Positions 24,518-32,353 of a DNA stretch of 64,000 nt are shown here, piece after piece. The notes under the pieces were generated by a model, which was given only the letters and a program-made list of their open reading frames with translations, had not been told where the DNA came from and did no database searches. Positions within the stretch are counted from its first letter, which is position 1; the number at the start of each line of letters is the position of its first letter. Location of the stretch: NCBI GenBank assembly GCA_947169245.1, contig CAMVPA010000010.1, forward strand, positions 1-64,000, in the 5' to 3' direction. Source of the DNA: an uncultured Prevotellaceae bacterium (GTDB lineage: Bacteria; Bacteroidota; Bacteroidia; Bacteroidales; Bacteroidaceae). A program made the position numbers and the translations under genes.

Positions 24518-25716
24518 AATACAACTTTGACGAATTGGTAGAGCGCCGAGGCACAGGCTGTGTGAAATGGGATGCAGAAGCCCCCCGGCCAGCAGGGGGC
24601 TGGCTTCTGCCAGGGGGCAAAGAATATAGCGACATCATTCCCCTCTGGGTAGCCGACATGGACTTCAAGGCAGCTCCCGCCATTCAGGAGGCTGTGCGAC
24701 GGAGGGCTGAACACGGTGTGTTCGGCTATACCGTGGTGGGCAATGACTACTACGATGCCATTATCTCGTGGTTCGAGCGTCGTCACAGTTGGATTATTCG
24801 TCGCGAGGAGATTCTCTACACTACAGGTGTCGTGCCGGCTATGTCCGTCGCCATCAAGGCGTTGACGATGCCAGGCGAAAAGGTGCTCATCCTGTCGCCT
24901 GACTACAACTGTTTCTTTACTTCTATCCGCAACAACGGTTGTGAGGTGCTGGAGAGTGCATTGAAAGATGAGAGTTTAATTTCTCATTTCGAGGTGGACT
25001 GGCAGGATTTCGAGGCGAAGTGTGCCGACGAGAAGACAACGGTCTTCCTGCTCTGCAATCCTCACAACCCGACGGGCCGTGTTTGGACGAAGGAGGAGCT
25101 GGAGCGCATGAACGATATCTGCCTGAAGTACGGTGTGAAGGTTGTCAGCGACGAAATCCATTGCGAGCTCGTGATGCTTGGCCACCGTTTCCAGCCGTTT
25201 GCTGCTGTCAGCGAGGCGTGCCGCCAGAATAGCGTCATCCTCAACTCTCCCTCGAAGTCGTTCAACATTGCCGGCTTACAGACAGCTAACATCATCTGTG
25301 CACAGCCTGAGTGGCGCCGCCGTTTGGACCGTGCTATCAATATCAACGAGGTGTGCGACCTGAATCCCTTTGGTCCCGTCGCCCTCATCGCCGCCTATAA
25401 CGAGAGCGAAGAATGGATTGACGCGCTGAACGCGTATCTCTGGGACAACTACCGTGCGCTTTGCGATTTCGTTGCAAAGCACCTGCCTCAGTGGCGCGTC
25501 TGTCCGTTAGAGGGCACCTATCTTGTATGGGTAGACGTCACGACAACGGGCCTGACGGCGCAGCAGTATGCCGACCGCCTGATGGACAAAGCACGAGTCT
25601 GGGTGAATCCTGGTACGATGTATGGACCGCAGTCGGGCGAGGGCTATATCCGCCTGAACATCGCCTGTCCGCAAAGCCGTCTGATGGAGGCTTTGGAGCG
25701 CATCGCACGTACATAA
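24514..25716 (+). CDS. MalY/PatB-type PLP aminotransferase (C-S lyase)
   Basis: A 400-residue fold-type I PLP enzyme. Family members cleave cystathionine or cysteine C-S bonds. Motifs: VKWD near the N-terminus, LPLWVADMDF-like IPLWVADMDFKAAP, NPHNPTGRVWTKEEL, VSDEIHCELV and the PLP lysine in SPSKSFNIAGLQ. A palindromic insertion (24574-24610) lengthens the loop after VKWD with EAPRPAGGWLLPGGK. The gene overlaps DUF3737 by four bases. It is followed by a strong bidirectional terminator. C-S lyase activity is inferred from family. Confidence 0.88.
   Translation: MKYNFDELVERRGTGCVKWDAEAPRPAGGWLLPGGKEYSDIIPLWVADMDFKAAPAIQEAVRRRAEHGVFGYTVVGNDYYDAIISWFERRHSWIIRREEILYTTGVVPAMSVAIKALTMPGEKVLILSPDYNCFFTSIRNNGCEVLESALKDESLISHFEVDWQDFEAKCADEKTTVFLLCNPHNPTGRVWTKEELERMNDICLKYGVKVVSDEIHCELVMLGHRFQPFAAVSEACRQNSVILNSPSKSFNIAGLQTANIICAQPEWRRRLDRAININEVCDLNPFGPVALIAAYNESEEWIDALNAYLWDNYRALCDFVAKHLPQWRVCPLEGTYLVWVDVTTTGLTAQQYADRLMDKARVWVNPGTMYGPQSGEGYIRLNIACPQSRLMEALERIART
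24574..24610. repeat. Palindromic insertion in the malY-like gene
   Basis: GCAGAAGCC (24574-24582) pairs perfectly with GGCTTCTGC (24602-24610); the loop holds CCCCGGCCAGCAGGGGGC-like sequence that can pair internally. It is read in frame. Confidence 0.75.
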
Positions 25717-25719
25717 ATG

Positions 25720-25780
25720 AAAACTCCATGACTTTTGAGAAATTCTCATGGAGTTTTTCGCAAAAGTCATGGAGTTTTTT
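25720..25780. terminator. Bidirectional terminator with alternative stems
   Basis: AAAACTCCATGACTTTTG (25720-25737) pairs perfectly over 18 bp with 25761-25778, followed by TTTTTT. A middle TCATGGAGTTTTT (25746-25758) can pair with the left arm instead, giving two competing hairpins. It lies between convergent genes. Confidence 0.82.
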
Positions 25781-25817
25781 CTGAAACTGATAGGGGGGTA
25801 TCCCAATCTGCATATTT

Positions 25818-27485
25818 CTATTTGAGTCGGAACGAAATGGGGATGGTGTACTTCACGCGTACAGCCTTTCCGCTCTGCTTGCCAGGCGTCCATTTCGGCA
25901 TGGCGTTGATGACGCGCAGGGCCTCGGCGTCCAGCTCTTCGCTGACGCTCTTGACGACCTTGGCACCAGCAATGGAGCCGTCGGGCTCAACGATGAAGCT
26001 GGCGATGACGCGTCCCTGAGTGCCTTTCTTCTCTGCTGCCTCGGGATATTTCACGTTCTCCGATAGGAACTTCATAAGCTCTGCTACACCACCAGGGAAC
26101 TCTGGCATCTTCTCCACGACGTCGAAGACACCTTCAGGCTCGGACGTGTTCGGGGTGAACGTACCGGTAGCCGTAGGCGTGGCTTCCTTCCCAGAATCCT
26201 TGCCATTGACGACAACGACATATTCCTTCTTGCCATTCTTGACGAATTCCTTGGTGTTGATGAAGATGATGCCGTTCGAGGTGTCGGCGTTGAACTTGTC
26301 GCCGTAGACTCTCCTGAGGTCTTTGTTGTCCTCGCTGGCCTTCACGACGTTGACGTTGTCGATGGTCTTCAGGTCCATGGCCTGCAGCTGTTCGCGTGTG
26401 GCCACCTTGCCGTCGATGACGAGCAGTGGCTCCTTGTCGCCAGCTTCGCCCATGATAATCTTCACGTCCTTAACCGGGTTAGCTGCGGGGGCAGCCTCAG
26501 CCTTTGTCTCAGGGGTTTCGGCCTTCACCTCGATGGCCGTGCCGTTAATCTTGATTTGTCCATTCTGACGGCCTTTCTTCACCACTTTCTTCTGTGGCTG
26601 CGACGGAGCGTCTTCATAGACGTAGTCAATGACGGTCTTGGCGTTCAGGGCCAGGGCGACGCCCACGATGGGCAGCAGAGCGAGCACCTTGAGCCAGCTC
26701 TTGCGTGTAGATTTCTTATTGGTTAGCATCATGTTTATGCGGTTTTTGAGGGTACTGTGAGTAATACCGTTGGCCACGGAGTACCCGCACGTGGCGACGG
26801 CTTTTTGGATAAGCAGATACTGATACTGACGCATATTGATGCCTTGAGAGAGTACCGCTGCATCGGCCTCGTACTCGTGGATGGCGCGCAGGTCCTGGCG
26901 CAGCATCCACATGGCGGGGTTGAACCATTGCAGAACGGTGAGCGTATCAACGAGGACGACGTCGAGCGAGTGGTGCTGACGGATGTGTCCGCGTTCATGG
27001 GCCATGATGGCCGGGTCTAGACTTTCATAATCATGGCGATTGAGCACGATGTAGCGCATCCAGCTGAAGGGCGACACGTCCTTGTCGGTCACGCAGACCG
27101 TGGTGCCGTCAGCCTGAGGGTGCTGTTCGCAGTTTCTGATGAGGTGCACCACCTGGATGACAGAGCACAGCAGATGTCCCAGTGTGATGATGAAGCCAGT
27201 GAAGAACGCGGCGATGATGAGCTGTTGCCACAGCGGCTGCGAAGGCTCCACGACGGCCATCATCGGCATCTCGGCCGTGATGCTCGATGTCACCTGTGGT
27301 ACCACCACCGTATGATGGATGGTGATGACGCACAGCGGCAGCACGAATGAAGCCACGGCCGTCGTGAGCAGCACCACGCGGTTCATGCGGTGCAGCGTTT
27401 CGCGGTTCAGCAGCAGACGGTAGAACATATAGAACACCGCTATGTAGGCCGCTACCTTCAGGTCATAAATCAGAAACTCCATCAT
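25818..27485 (-). CDS. M56 (BlaR1-type) membrane peptidase with TonB C-terminal domain
   Basis: A 555-residue sensor-type protein. Three to four membrane segments in residues 1-115 frame an M56 zinc peptidase with HERGH at 163-167. After a further membrane segment near residues 268-285 comes a periplasmic region: a plug-like segment (LLVIDGKVATREQLQAMD) and, at 465-555, a TonB C-terminal domain. In BlaR1 systems the peptidase responds to an outside signal and triggers cleavage of the BlaI repressor. The ligand here is unknown. The BlaI gene lies directly upstream, 27 bases away across a heptad repeat. The TonB domain is the likely donor or relative of the one fused to DapF. Confidence 0.88.
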   Translation of the reverse strand: MMEFLIYDLKVAAYIAVFYMFYRLLLNRETLHRMNRVVLLTTAVASFVLPLCVITIHHTVVVPQVTSSITAEMPMMAVVEPSQPLWQQLIIAAFFTGFIITLGHLLCSVIQVVHLIRNCEQHPQADGTTVCVTDKDVSPFSWMRYIVLNRHDYESLDPAIMAHERGHIRQHHSLDVVLVDTLTVLQWFNPAMWMLRQDLRAIHEYEADAAVLSQGINMRQYQYLLIQKAVATCGYSVANGITHSTLKNRINMMLTNKKSTRKSWLKVLALLPIVGVALALNAKTVIDYVYEDAPSQPQKKVVKKGRQNGQIKINGTAIEVKAETPETKAEAAPAANPVKDVKIIMGEAGDKEPLLVIDGKVATREQLQAMDLKTIDNVNVVKASEDNKDLRRVYGDKFNADTSNGIIFINTKEFVKNGKKEYVVVVNGKDSGKEATPTATGTFTPNTSEPEGVFDVVEKMPEFPGGVAELMKFLSENVKYPEAAEKKGTQGRVIASFIVEPDGSIAGAKVVKSVSEELDAEALRVINAMPKWTPGKQSGKAVRVKYTIPISFRLK

Positions 27486-27493
27486 TTTTTCTT

Positions 27494-27524
27494 GGGTGTT
27501 AGGTGGTGGGTGTTAGGTGGTGGC
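27494..27524. repeat. Heptad repeat spanning the blaI stop
   Basis: Four heptads in two 14-bp units (GGGTGTT AGGTGGT, twice). The blaI stop codon and its last two Thr codons fall inside the tract. Confidence 0.85.
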
Positions 27525-27875
27525 TTTTTCTATTTTCTCTATCAGCTCCTTCAGCTCTTCCACGGAAATCTTGTCCTCCTTCACAAAGCTGCTGACGGCG
27601 CTCAGGTAGGAGTCGTTGAAGTAGTCCTTGATGATGCCCGTGAGGCTCGACCGTCCGTACTCCTTCTCTGTCACTGTGGGGTAGTACTGGTACGACGTGC
27701 CAAACTGCTTGTGATCCAGGAACCCCTTCTTCTCCAGTATGCGCACAGTCGTCGACACGGTGTTGAAGTGCGGCTTGGGCTCGTCGTAGTACTCTAAGAG
27801 CTCCTTGACGAACAGCGGCCCGTGCTGCCAGTACAGGTCCATGATTTCCTTTTCCTTGGTGGTTAGCCTCTTCAT
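27513..27875 (-). CDS. BlaI/MecI family transcriptional repressor
   Basis: A 120-residue winged-helix repressor. The N-terminal DNA-binding part reads LTTKEKEIMDLYWQHGPLFV, with the recognition region FNTVSTTVRILEKKGFLDH, and the C-terminal helices dimerise. The start at comp(27873-27875) (MKRLTTKEKE) follows an AAGGT site and agrees with family length; upstream in-frame codons are Lys-rich leader. It should bind the two palindromes at 28008-28047 and repress itself and the M56 gene until cleaved. Whether it controls beta-lactam resistance is unknown, as no beta-lactamase is nearby. Confidence 0.92.
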   Translation of the reverse strand: MKRLTTKEKEIMDLYWQHGPLFVKELLEYYDEPKPHFNTVSTTVRILEKKGFLDHKQFGTSYQYYPTVTEKEYGRSSLTGIIKDYFNDSYLSAVSSFVKEDKISVEELKELIEKIEKATT

Positions 27876-28001
27876 ATTTACCTTTTCTTTTTTTGTTTTT
27901 ACTTTCTTACCTTCTTCTTGCACTCCTTACGGTGCTCAGGCGAGCAAGCCCGGAGTCCTTTTTATACTTTCAGAAGGTGCGTCTGTATCTGTATCCGACC
28001 G

Positions 28002-28047
28002 CAAAGTAACTAAAAGTTTTAGTTCCATGCAACTAAACGCTTTAGTT
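28002..28047 (-). promoter_or_regulatory. blaI operator pair and -7 region
   Basis: Two palindromes: AACTAAAAGTTTTAGTT (28008-28024) and AACTAAACGCTTTAGTT (28031-28047), centres 23 bp apart. A TTACTTTG -7-like box (comp 28002-28009) touches the first. Repressor binding would block the promoter of the blaI-M56 pair, about 130 bases upstream of blaI. Confidence 0.72.
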
Positions 28048-28112
28048 TTTATGTTTTGTTAAGAAGAAACAGCCCGATTTCTTAGTTGTTCACACATGAA
28101 CGAGCCAAAAAC

Positions 28113-30062
28113 TCAGACTTCGCGTAGTGCCTGGATGTACTCGTAGAGCTTGCGGTAGAAGGGATGGCGCGTCATCGTTGGGACGTCGCCGAGGATGATG
28201 AGCTTCATGCGGGCACGGGTGATGGCGACGTTCATGCGTCGCAGGTCGCGCAGGAATCCTATCTGTCCCTCGTCGTTGGAGCGCACGAGCGAGATGAGGA
28301 TGATGTCGCGCTCCTGACCCTGGAAGCCGTCGACGGTGTTGACGGTGATGAGGTGGCGGAAGGGCTTGAAGTACTCACGCTTCTTGATGAGCGAGCGCAG
28401 GTGCTGCACCTGTGCACGGTAAGGCGAGATGACGCCTACGTCGAGCCGTTCGTTGAGGACACGCGTCTTGCCAATCTTCTCGAAGTAGTTCTGCAATGTC
28501 TGCAGGGTGAGTTCGGCTTCGGATTTGTTGAAATACCCACCACCGACCCCTCCCGTGCGGGAGGGGAGGTTATATGGCTCTTCTCCAAAATGGTATTCAG
28601 ACTCCCCTCCCGTTCGGGAGGGGTTGGGGGTGGGTATCCACTCCATCGGCACATCGAGGTCGAGGATGGGGCGGTACTTCACCTCGGGGGCCGACTCCAC
28701 CTGGTTGCCGTAGAACCAGTCGCTGGAGAAGCGCATGATCTCCTCGTTCATGCGGTACTGCATGCGGAGCAGCGTCACCACCTCGGGCTTGTTCTCGACG
28801 ATGCGTTCCATCAGTGTCTTTCCTAAACCGGCTTTCAGGGCGGCGATGCTCTTGACGGTGGGTGGCAGCTGACAGTGGTCGCCAGCCAGGATGACGCGCG
28901 AGCAGCGACGGATGGGAATCCAGCAGGCAGCCTCCAAGGCCTGTGCCGCCTCATCTATAAATAAGGTGCCGAATTTCTGACCGTCTAACAGGCGGTTGGC
29001 GCTACCGACGAGCGTACAGGCGATGACACGGGCCTCGCCGAAGAGCTGGGCGTTGATGCGTATCTCGAGCTCGTTGGCACGGTCTTTCAGTCGCTCCATC
29101 TTCTGGTGGTAGGCCTCCCCTCTCCGACTGGAGGAGCTGCGCAGTTGACGTATGGCCTTACGTATGGCCCACAGCAGCTCGTAGTCGGGATGGGCCTCGA
29201 AGCGGCGCTCGTAGGTGAACGACAGCATCTTGTCGTTGACACGGGTGGGGTTGCCTATACGGAGCACAGGGATGCCGCGGTCGACGAGCTTCTCGCTGAT
29301 CCAGTCGACAGCCATGTTCGACTGCGCACAGACCAGCACCTGGTTCTCACGCCGCAGCGTCTCGTAGATGGCTTCGACGAGCGTCGTCGTCTTGCCCGTT
29401 CCCGGAGGGCCGTGGACGATGGCCACATCCTTGGCCCACAGCACGCGGTTGACGGCCTCCTCCTGCGTCTTGTTGAGGTAGGGAAACTGCATGGGGGCGA
29501 ACGTGAAGGTCTCCGCCTTCTGCTGCGAATAGAAGAGGTCGCGCAGGTAGCCCAGACGGCCCTTCGAGCGTATGACACGGTCGAGCGCATCGAACATCAT
29601 CTTGTACGAGGTCTCGTCGAACGACAGCTGCACACCCAGTTGCTCGGCGCTCTGCAGGTCGATGAGGGGCGCCGAGTCGGGCAGACTGATCACCATGCGG
29701 TCGCCGTCGACGTAGCTGACGGTGGCGGTGAAGGAGAAGTATTTTATGGGGCTCATGGGACCAATAGGGCTTATGGGACCAATGGGGCTTATGGGACCCA
29801 TAGTCTTAAAGAAGACCACCGGCCGTCCGAACTCGAAGTTGTGCTCTATCTCCTCGTCAGAGGTACGGAACACCTCGAGACAGAGCTGGTTCAGCGAGTT
29901 GTAGTAGCTCTTGCCGACGCGCAGGGGCCACCACACGTCGCCACGCTTCACCAGCCGCGCCACGCCCCGTTCTTCGGTCTGGCGACGGAAGGCTTCTTTC
30001 TCAGTCTGGTACTCCAGTTGGAGCAGAAGCCGCTGCTGTTGTAGTGCCTGGATAGCGTTCAT
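28113..30062 (-). CDS. SF1 DNA/RNA helicase (UPF1/IGHMBP2-like)
   Basis: A 649-residue superfamily 1 helicase. Motifs in order: Walker A GPPGTGKTTTLVEAI, motif II LFIDEAAQAL, motif III GDHCQLPPTVKS, motif IV LRMQYRMNEEI, motif V NTVDGFQGQERDIILIS and motif VI NVAITRARMKLIILGD. The ATG at comp(30060-30062) overlaps the upstream stop by four bases, so coupling with the pseudouridine synthase gene is likely. Three repeat insertions kept the frame: an 18-bp repeat (29745-29803) giving MGPISPIGPIS, a small palindrome at 29111-29140, and a large inverted pair at 28533-28637. The last lies between motif IV and motif V, where it adds about 35 residues. Confidence 0.9.
   Translation of the reverse strand: MNAIQALQQQRLLLQLEYQTEKEAFRRQTEERGVARLVKRGDVWWPLRVGKSYYNSLNQLCLEVFRTSDEEIEHNFEFGRPVVFFKTMGPISPIGPISPIGPMSPIKYFSFTATVSYVDGDRMVISLPDSAPLIDLQSAEQLGVQLSFDETSYKMMFDALDRVIRSKGRLGYLRDLFYSQQKAETFTFAPMQFPYLNKTQEEAVNRVLWAKDVAIVHGPPGTGKTTTLVEAIYETLRRENQVLVCAQSNMAVDWISEKLVDRGIPVLRIGNPTRVNDKMLSFTYERRFEAHPDYELLWAIRKAIRQLRSSSSRRGEAYHQKMERLKDRANELEIRINAQLFGEARVIACTLVGSANRLLDGQKFGTLFIDEAAQALEAACWIPIRRCSRVILAGDHCQLPPTVKSIAALKAGLGKTLMERIVENKPEVVTLLRMQYRMNEEIMRFSSDWFYGNQVESAPEVKYRPILDLDVPMEWIPTPNPSRTGGESEYHFGEEPYNLPSRTGGVGGGYFNKSEAELTLQTLQNYFEKIGKTRVLNERLDVGVISPYRAQVQHLRSLIKKREYFKPFRHLITVNTVDGFQGQERDIILISLVRSNDEGQIGFLRDLRRMNVAITRARMKLIILGDVPTMTRHPFYRKLYEYIQALREV
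28533..28637. repeat. Inverted pair of palindromic elements in the helicase gene
   Basis: Left copy 28533-28567 (starts ATACCCACCACCG) and right copy 28601-28637 (ends GGGGGTGGGTAT) enclose 33 bases. Inner boundaries share GTTATATG and TCAGACTCCCCTCCC with the DUF559 composite element at 8355-8836, as if this were an internal deletion of such a unit. Confidence 0.88.
29111..29140. repeat. Small GC palindrome in the helicase gene
   Basis: GCCTCCCCTCTCCGACTGGA resembles the element at 30268-30304 in the neighbouring gene (shared CTCCGACTGGAGG). It encodes RSSSSRRGEA on the minus strand. Confidence 0.6.
29745..29803. repeat. In-frame 18-bp tandem repeat in the helicase gene
   Basis: About three copies of GGGCTTATGGGACCAATA or near variants, read on the minus strand as alternating Gly-Pro-Ile/Met-Ser-Pro-Ile. 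The period is six codons. Confidence 0.85.
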
Positions 30063-31441
30063 TCTGCAAAGGGACATTTGGAGGTGAAGTGCACGCGCTG
30101 ACCTGTCGTAGGATGGGTCAGCGTTATCTGTTCGGCATGCAGGTAGAGACGGTCGGCACTCTGACCATAGAGCTCGTCGCCCTTGATGGGACAGCCGAGG
30201 CCGTCCTCGTGGGCGCAGTGCATGCGCAACTGATGGGTACGGCCGGTGTGGGGATAGAGGGCGATTAGAGCCTCCCCCTGCTCCCTCCGACTGGAGGGGG
30301 TGCTATCAACCAGTTCATAATCGGTGACGGCAGGCTTGCCCAACGTGTAGTCCACCACCTGTCGTGGCCGGTTCATGGGGTCGGCATAGAGGGGCAGGCT
30401 GATGGTGCCGCGAGTGGGTTTGCCGGCAGGCCACGGCCCACTGAGGAGTGCCACGTAACGCTTCTCGACGGTGTGTTCAGAGAACTGCTGTTGCAGGTTG
30501 CGGTAGGCGTTGCGGTTCTTAGCTACGACGAGCAGGCCGCTAGTCCACATGTCGAGTCGGTGGACAAGCAGTGAACCCGGCCAGCGCTGCTGGGCGATGG
30601 TGGCCACGCTGTGGCGCTCTGTCCGTCCCGGCACGGAGAGCAGTCCTGAGGGCTTGTCGACGATAGCGATACTGTCGTCCTCGTAGACAACGCTGATATC
30701 GAGCTTCGGAAAGCCCTCGGCATCGGGCGACGGGTCGACATCGAGACCCTGTAGCATCCATGTCAGCACGGGCTTGCACTTGCCGCGACAGGCTGGGTAG
30801 AACTGTCCGTGATGGCGTATCTCGCTCTTTGGCGACGGCCCCCACCAGAACTCCGCCATGCAGACGGGCTTCAAGTGGTTCAGATAGGCATACTGCAACA
30901 GCTTGGGTGCACAGCAGTCGCCCGTACCGCCTGGTGGCAATGGGTAACGGCGCTGGATGCGCGGCGAGCAGTGGTAGTCGCGCCACACCTCCACGAGGTC
31001 GTGCGTCTCGCCTCGTGCGTTCAATATATTATATTGGTGGAAAAGCCACAGCTGCAAGTCCTGCGAACGCTGGCGGCGCTCCTCGTGCTGACTCTCATCG
31101 CGCATGGCCGAGATGCGACGCTCCTCTTGCTTGAAGTGCCCGTCGGGCTGCTGGGCGTCGAAGACAGGCGGCACGAAGTAAGGCCAGTCGTTGCGCCCTT
31201 CGAGCAATCCTGAATAGGCAGCGAGGAAGGAGTAGGGCGTTGGGGGATGGGTGTTGGGGGATGGGTGTTGGGCTTCGACGACCAACACACCGAACATCTT
31301 ACCTTCCGTCAGCGTCATCGTCTGTAGTTCCAGCTGCACCTCCTTGGCTGCCAGCAAGCACAGGGGATGGGGCTCGTAGCAGAAAGGAAAGGTAAAGCGC
31401 TCGGGCGCCGGGATGTCAGTATGCAGGGGATGAATCCTCAT
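30059..31441 (-). CDS. RluA-family pseudouridine synthase with N-terminal extension
   Basis: A 460-residue enzyme that converts uridine to pseudouridine in rRNA or tRNA. The catalytic domain occupies about residues 240-460, with the catalytic Asp in VHRLDMWTSGLLVVAKN, the start VVYEDDSIAIVDKPSGLLSV and the late motif YPHTGRTHQLRMH. The first 240 residues form an extension seen in one RluA subgroup (PPGGTGDCCAPKLLQYAYLN, CMAEFWWG). A heptad repeat (31234-31272) adds PSPNTHPPTP to the extension, and a palindromic element (30268-30304) adds STPSSRREQGEA just before the substrate-binding GRTHQLR strand. The target RNA is unknown. Confidence 0.88.
   Translation of the reverse strand: MRIHPLHTDIPAPERFTFPFCYEPHPLCLLAAKEVQLELQTMTLTEGKMFGVLVVEAQHPSPNTHPPTPYSFLAAYSGLLEGRNDWPYFVPPVFDAQQPDGHFKQEERRISAMRDESQHEERRQRSQDLQLWLFHQYNILNARGETHDLVEVWRDYHCSPRIQRRYPLPPGGTGDCCAPKLLQYAYLNHLKPVCMAEFWWGPSPKSEIRHHGQFYPACRGKCKPVLTWMLQGLDVDPSPDAEGFPKLDISVVYEDDSIAIVDKPSGLLSVPGRTERHSVATIAQQRWPGSLLVHRLDMWTSGLLVVAKNRNAYRNLQQQFSEHTVEKRYVALLSGPWPAGKPTRGTISLPLYADPMNRPRQVVDYTLGKPAVTDYELVDSTPSSRREQGEALIALYPHTGRTHQLRMHCAHEDGLGCPIKGDELYGQSADRLYLHAEQITLTHPTTGQRVHFTSKCPFAE
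30268..30304. repeat. Palindromic insertion in the rluA-type gene
   Basis: GAGCCTCCCCC ... GGGGGTGCT with inner CCTCCGACTGGAGG. It belongs to the same AGCCTCC-type group as 10340-10418. Confidence 0.75.
31234..31272. repeat. Heptad repeat in the rluA-type gene
   Basis: Five units of period 7: GGGCGTT, GGGGGAT, GGGTGTT, GGGGGAT, GGGTGTT. It shares the GGGTGTT unit with the tract at 27494. Confidence 0.85.
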
Positions 31442-31485
31442 AACTCCTTAACTCCCTAACTTCTTAACTCCTTAACTTCTTAACT
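31441..31485. repeat. Octanucleotide tandem repeat between two genes
   Basis: Degenerate TTAACTCC / TTAACTTC units of period 8 fill the gap between the pyridoxal kinase stop and the pseudouridine synthase start. Confidence 0.8.
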
Positions 31486-32296
31486 AAAGCAGGTCAAGAC
31501 ACTTCTCAATGGGTATGCCTCGTTTCTTGTCGTCCAGGTCGCGGTTGCGGTCGATGAGGCTGCTCACCACGTCCATTGCCGTACGCGTGCTCTGCTTCAG
31601 GGGTTCGCCTTTCAGCAGGTGGCCAATGAGGACAGCCGAGAAGATGTCGCCAGTACCGTGGATGAGCACAGGAATCTCGTCGTAGTCCAGACGGAAGAAC
31701 TCGCCGTCGAAGTGGTTGTAGCCGATGACACAGCTCTGGCCCTCGACGCGGGCGCTGGTGACGATGGCCGAGCGACAGCCGATGTCGCGAAGCCGTGAAA
31801 GCATCTCGCGGGCCTCGTCCCACGACATGCCTTCCTCGCGATAGGGTGTCGACGTCAGGTAGCACGCCTCCGTGTAGTTGGGGAACGTCAGGTCGGCCAC
31901 AGAGACCATCTGCCGCATCAGCTCGACGGAGCGCTGGGTAATGCCATTATACAGTCGGCCGCCGTCGCCCATGATGGGGTCGACGAAGATGATGGTGCCC
32001 TGACGCGACTGCTCCGTGCAATAGCTGGACACCAGCAGAGCCTGTTCCTCGCTGAACATCAGTCCGGTGCAGATGGCATCGAACGAGAAACCGAGGTCTT
32101 TCCACACAGGCAGCACGCCACGCATGTAGTCTGTCGTGTCCATCACATTGAACTTGCCATAGTCGAGGGTGTTCGACACGAGCGACGTGGGCAGGTTGTA
32201 TGTCGGGTGACCCAGATAGGTCAGGATAGGCATCATGGCCACCATGCCCACATGGCTGTAGCCCACAACATCGTTAATCAGCAGTATTTTCTTCAT
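31484..32296 (-). CDS. Pyridoxal/pyridoxamine kinase (PdxY-type)
   Basis: A 270-residue ribokinase-fold kinase that phosphorylates pyridoxal, pyridoxine or pyridoxamine in vitamin B6 salvage. The start MKKILLINDVVGYSHVG is typical of this family. VDPIMGDGGRLYNG and the anion-hole region LIHGTGDIFSAVLIGHLL with the catalytic Asp agree with PdxY/PdxK. Gene order on the minus strand is kinase, then pseudouridine synthase, then helicase. A TAACTTTG box lies only eight bases before the ATG, which suggests a very short or absent leader. Confidence 0.88.
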   Translation of the reverse strand: MKKILLINDVVGYSHVGMVAMMPILTYLGHPTYNLPTSLVSNTLDYGKFNVMDTTDYMRGVLPVWKDLGFSFDAICTGLMFSEEQALLVSSYCTEQSRQGTIIFVDPIMGDGGRLYNGITQRSVELMRQMVSVADLTFPNYTEACYLTSTPYREEGMSWDEAREMLSRLRDIGCRSAIVTSARVEGQSCVIGYNHFDGEFFRLDYDEIPVLIHGTGDIFSAVLIGHLLKGEPLKQSTRTAMDVVSSLIDRNRDLDDKKRGIPIEKCLDLL

Positions 32297-32304
32297 TGCG
32301 GGTG

Positions 32305-32312
32305 CAAAGTTA
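32305..32312 (-). promoter_or_regulatory. -7 box of the pyridoxal kinase gene
   Basis: TAACTTTG (comp 32305-32312), eight bases upstream of the ATG. No TTTG was found at the normal -33 distance. Confidence 0.45.
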
Positions 32313-32353
32313 CGAATAATTACTGGATTATGAGCATCCTTGGGACAAATATA

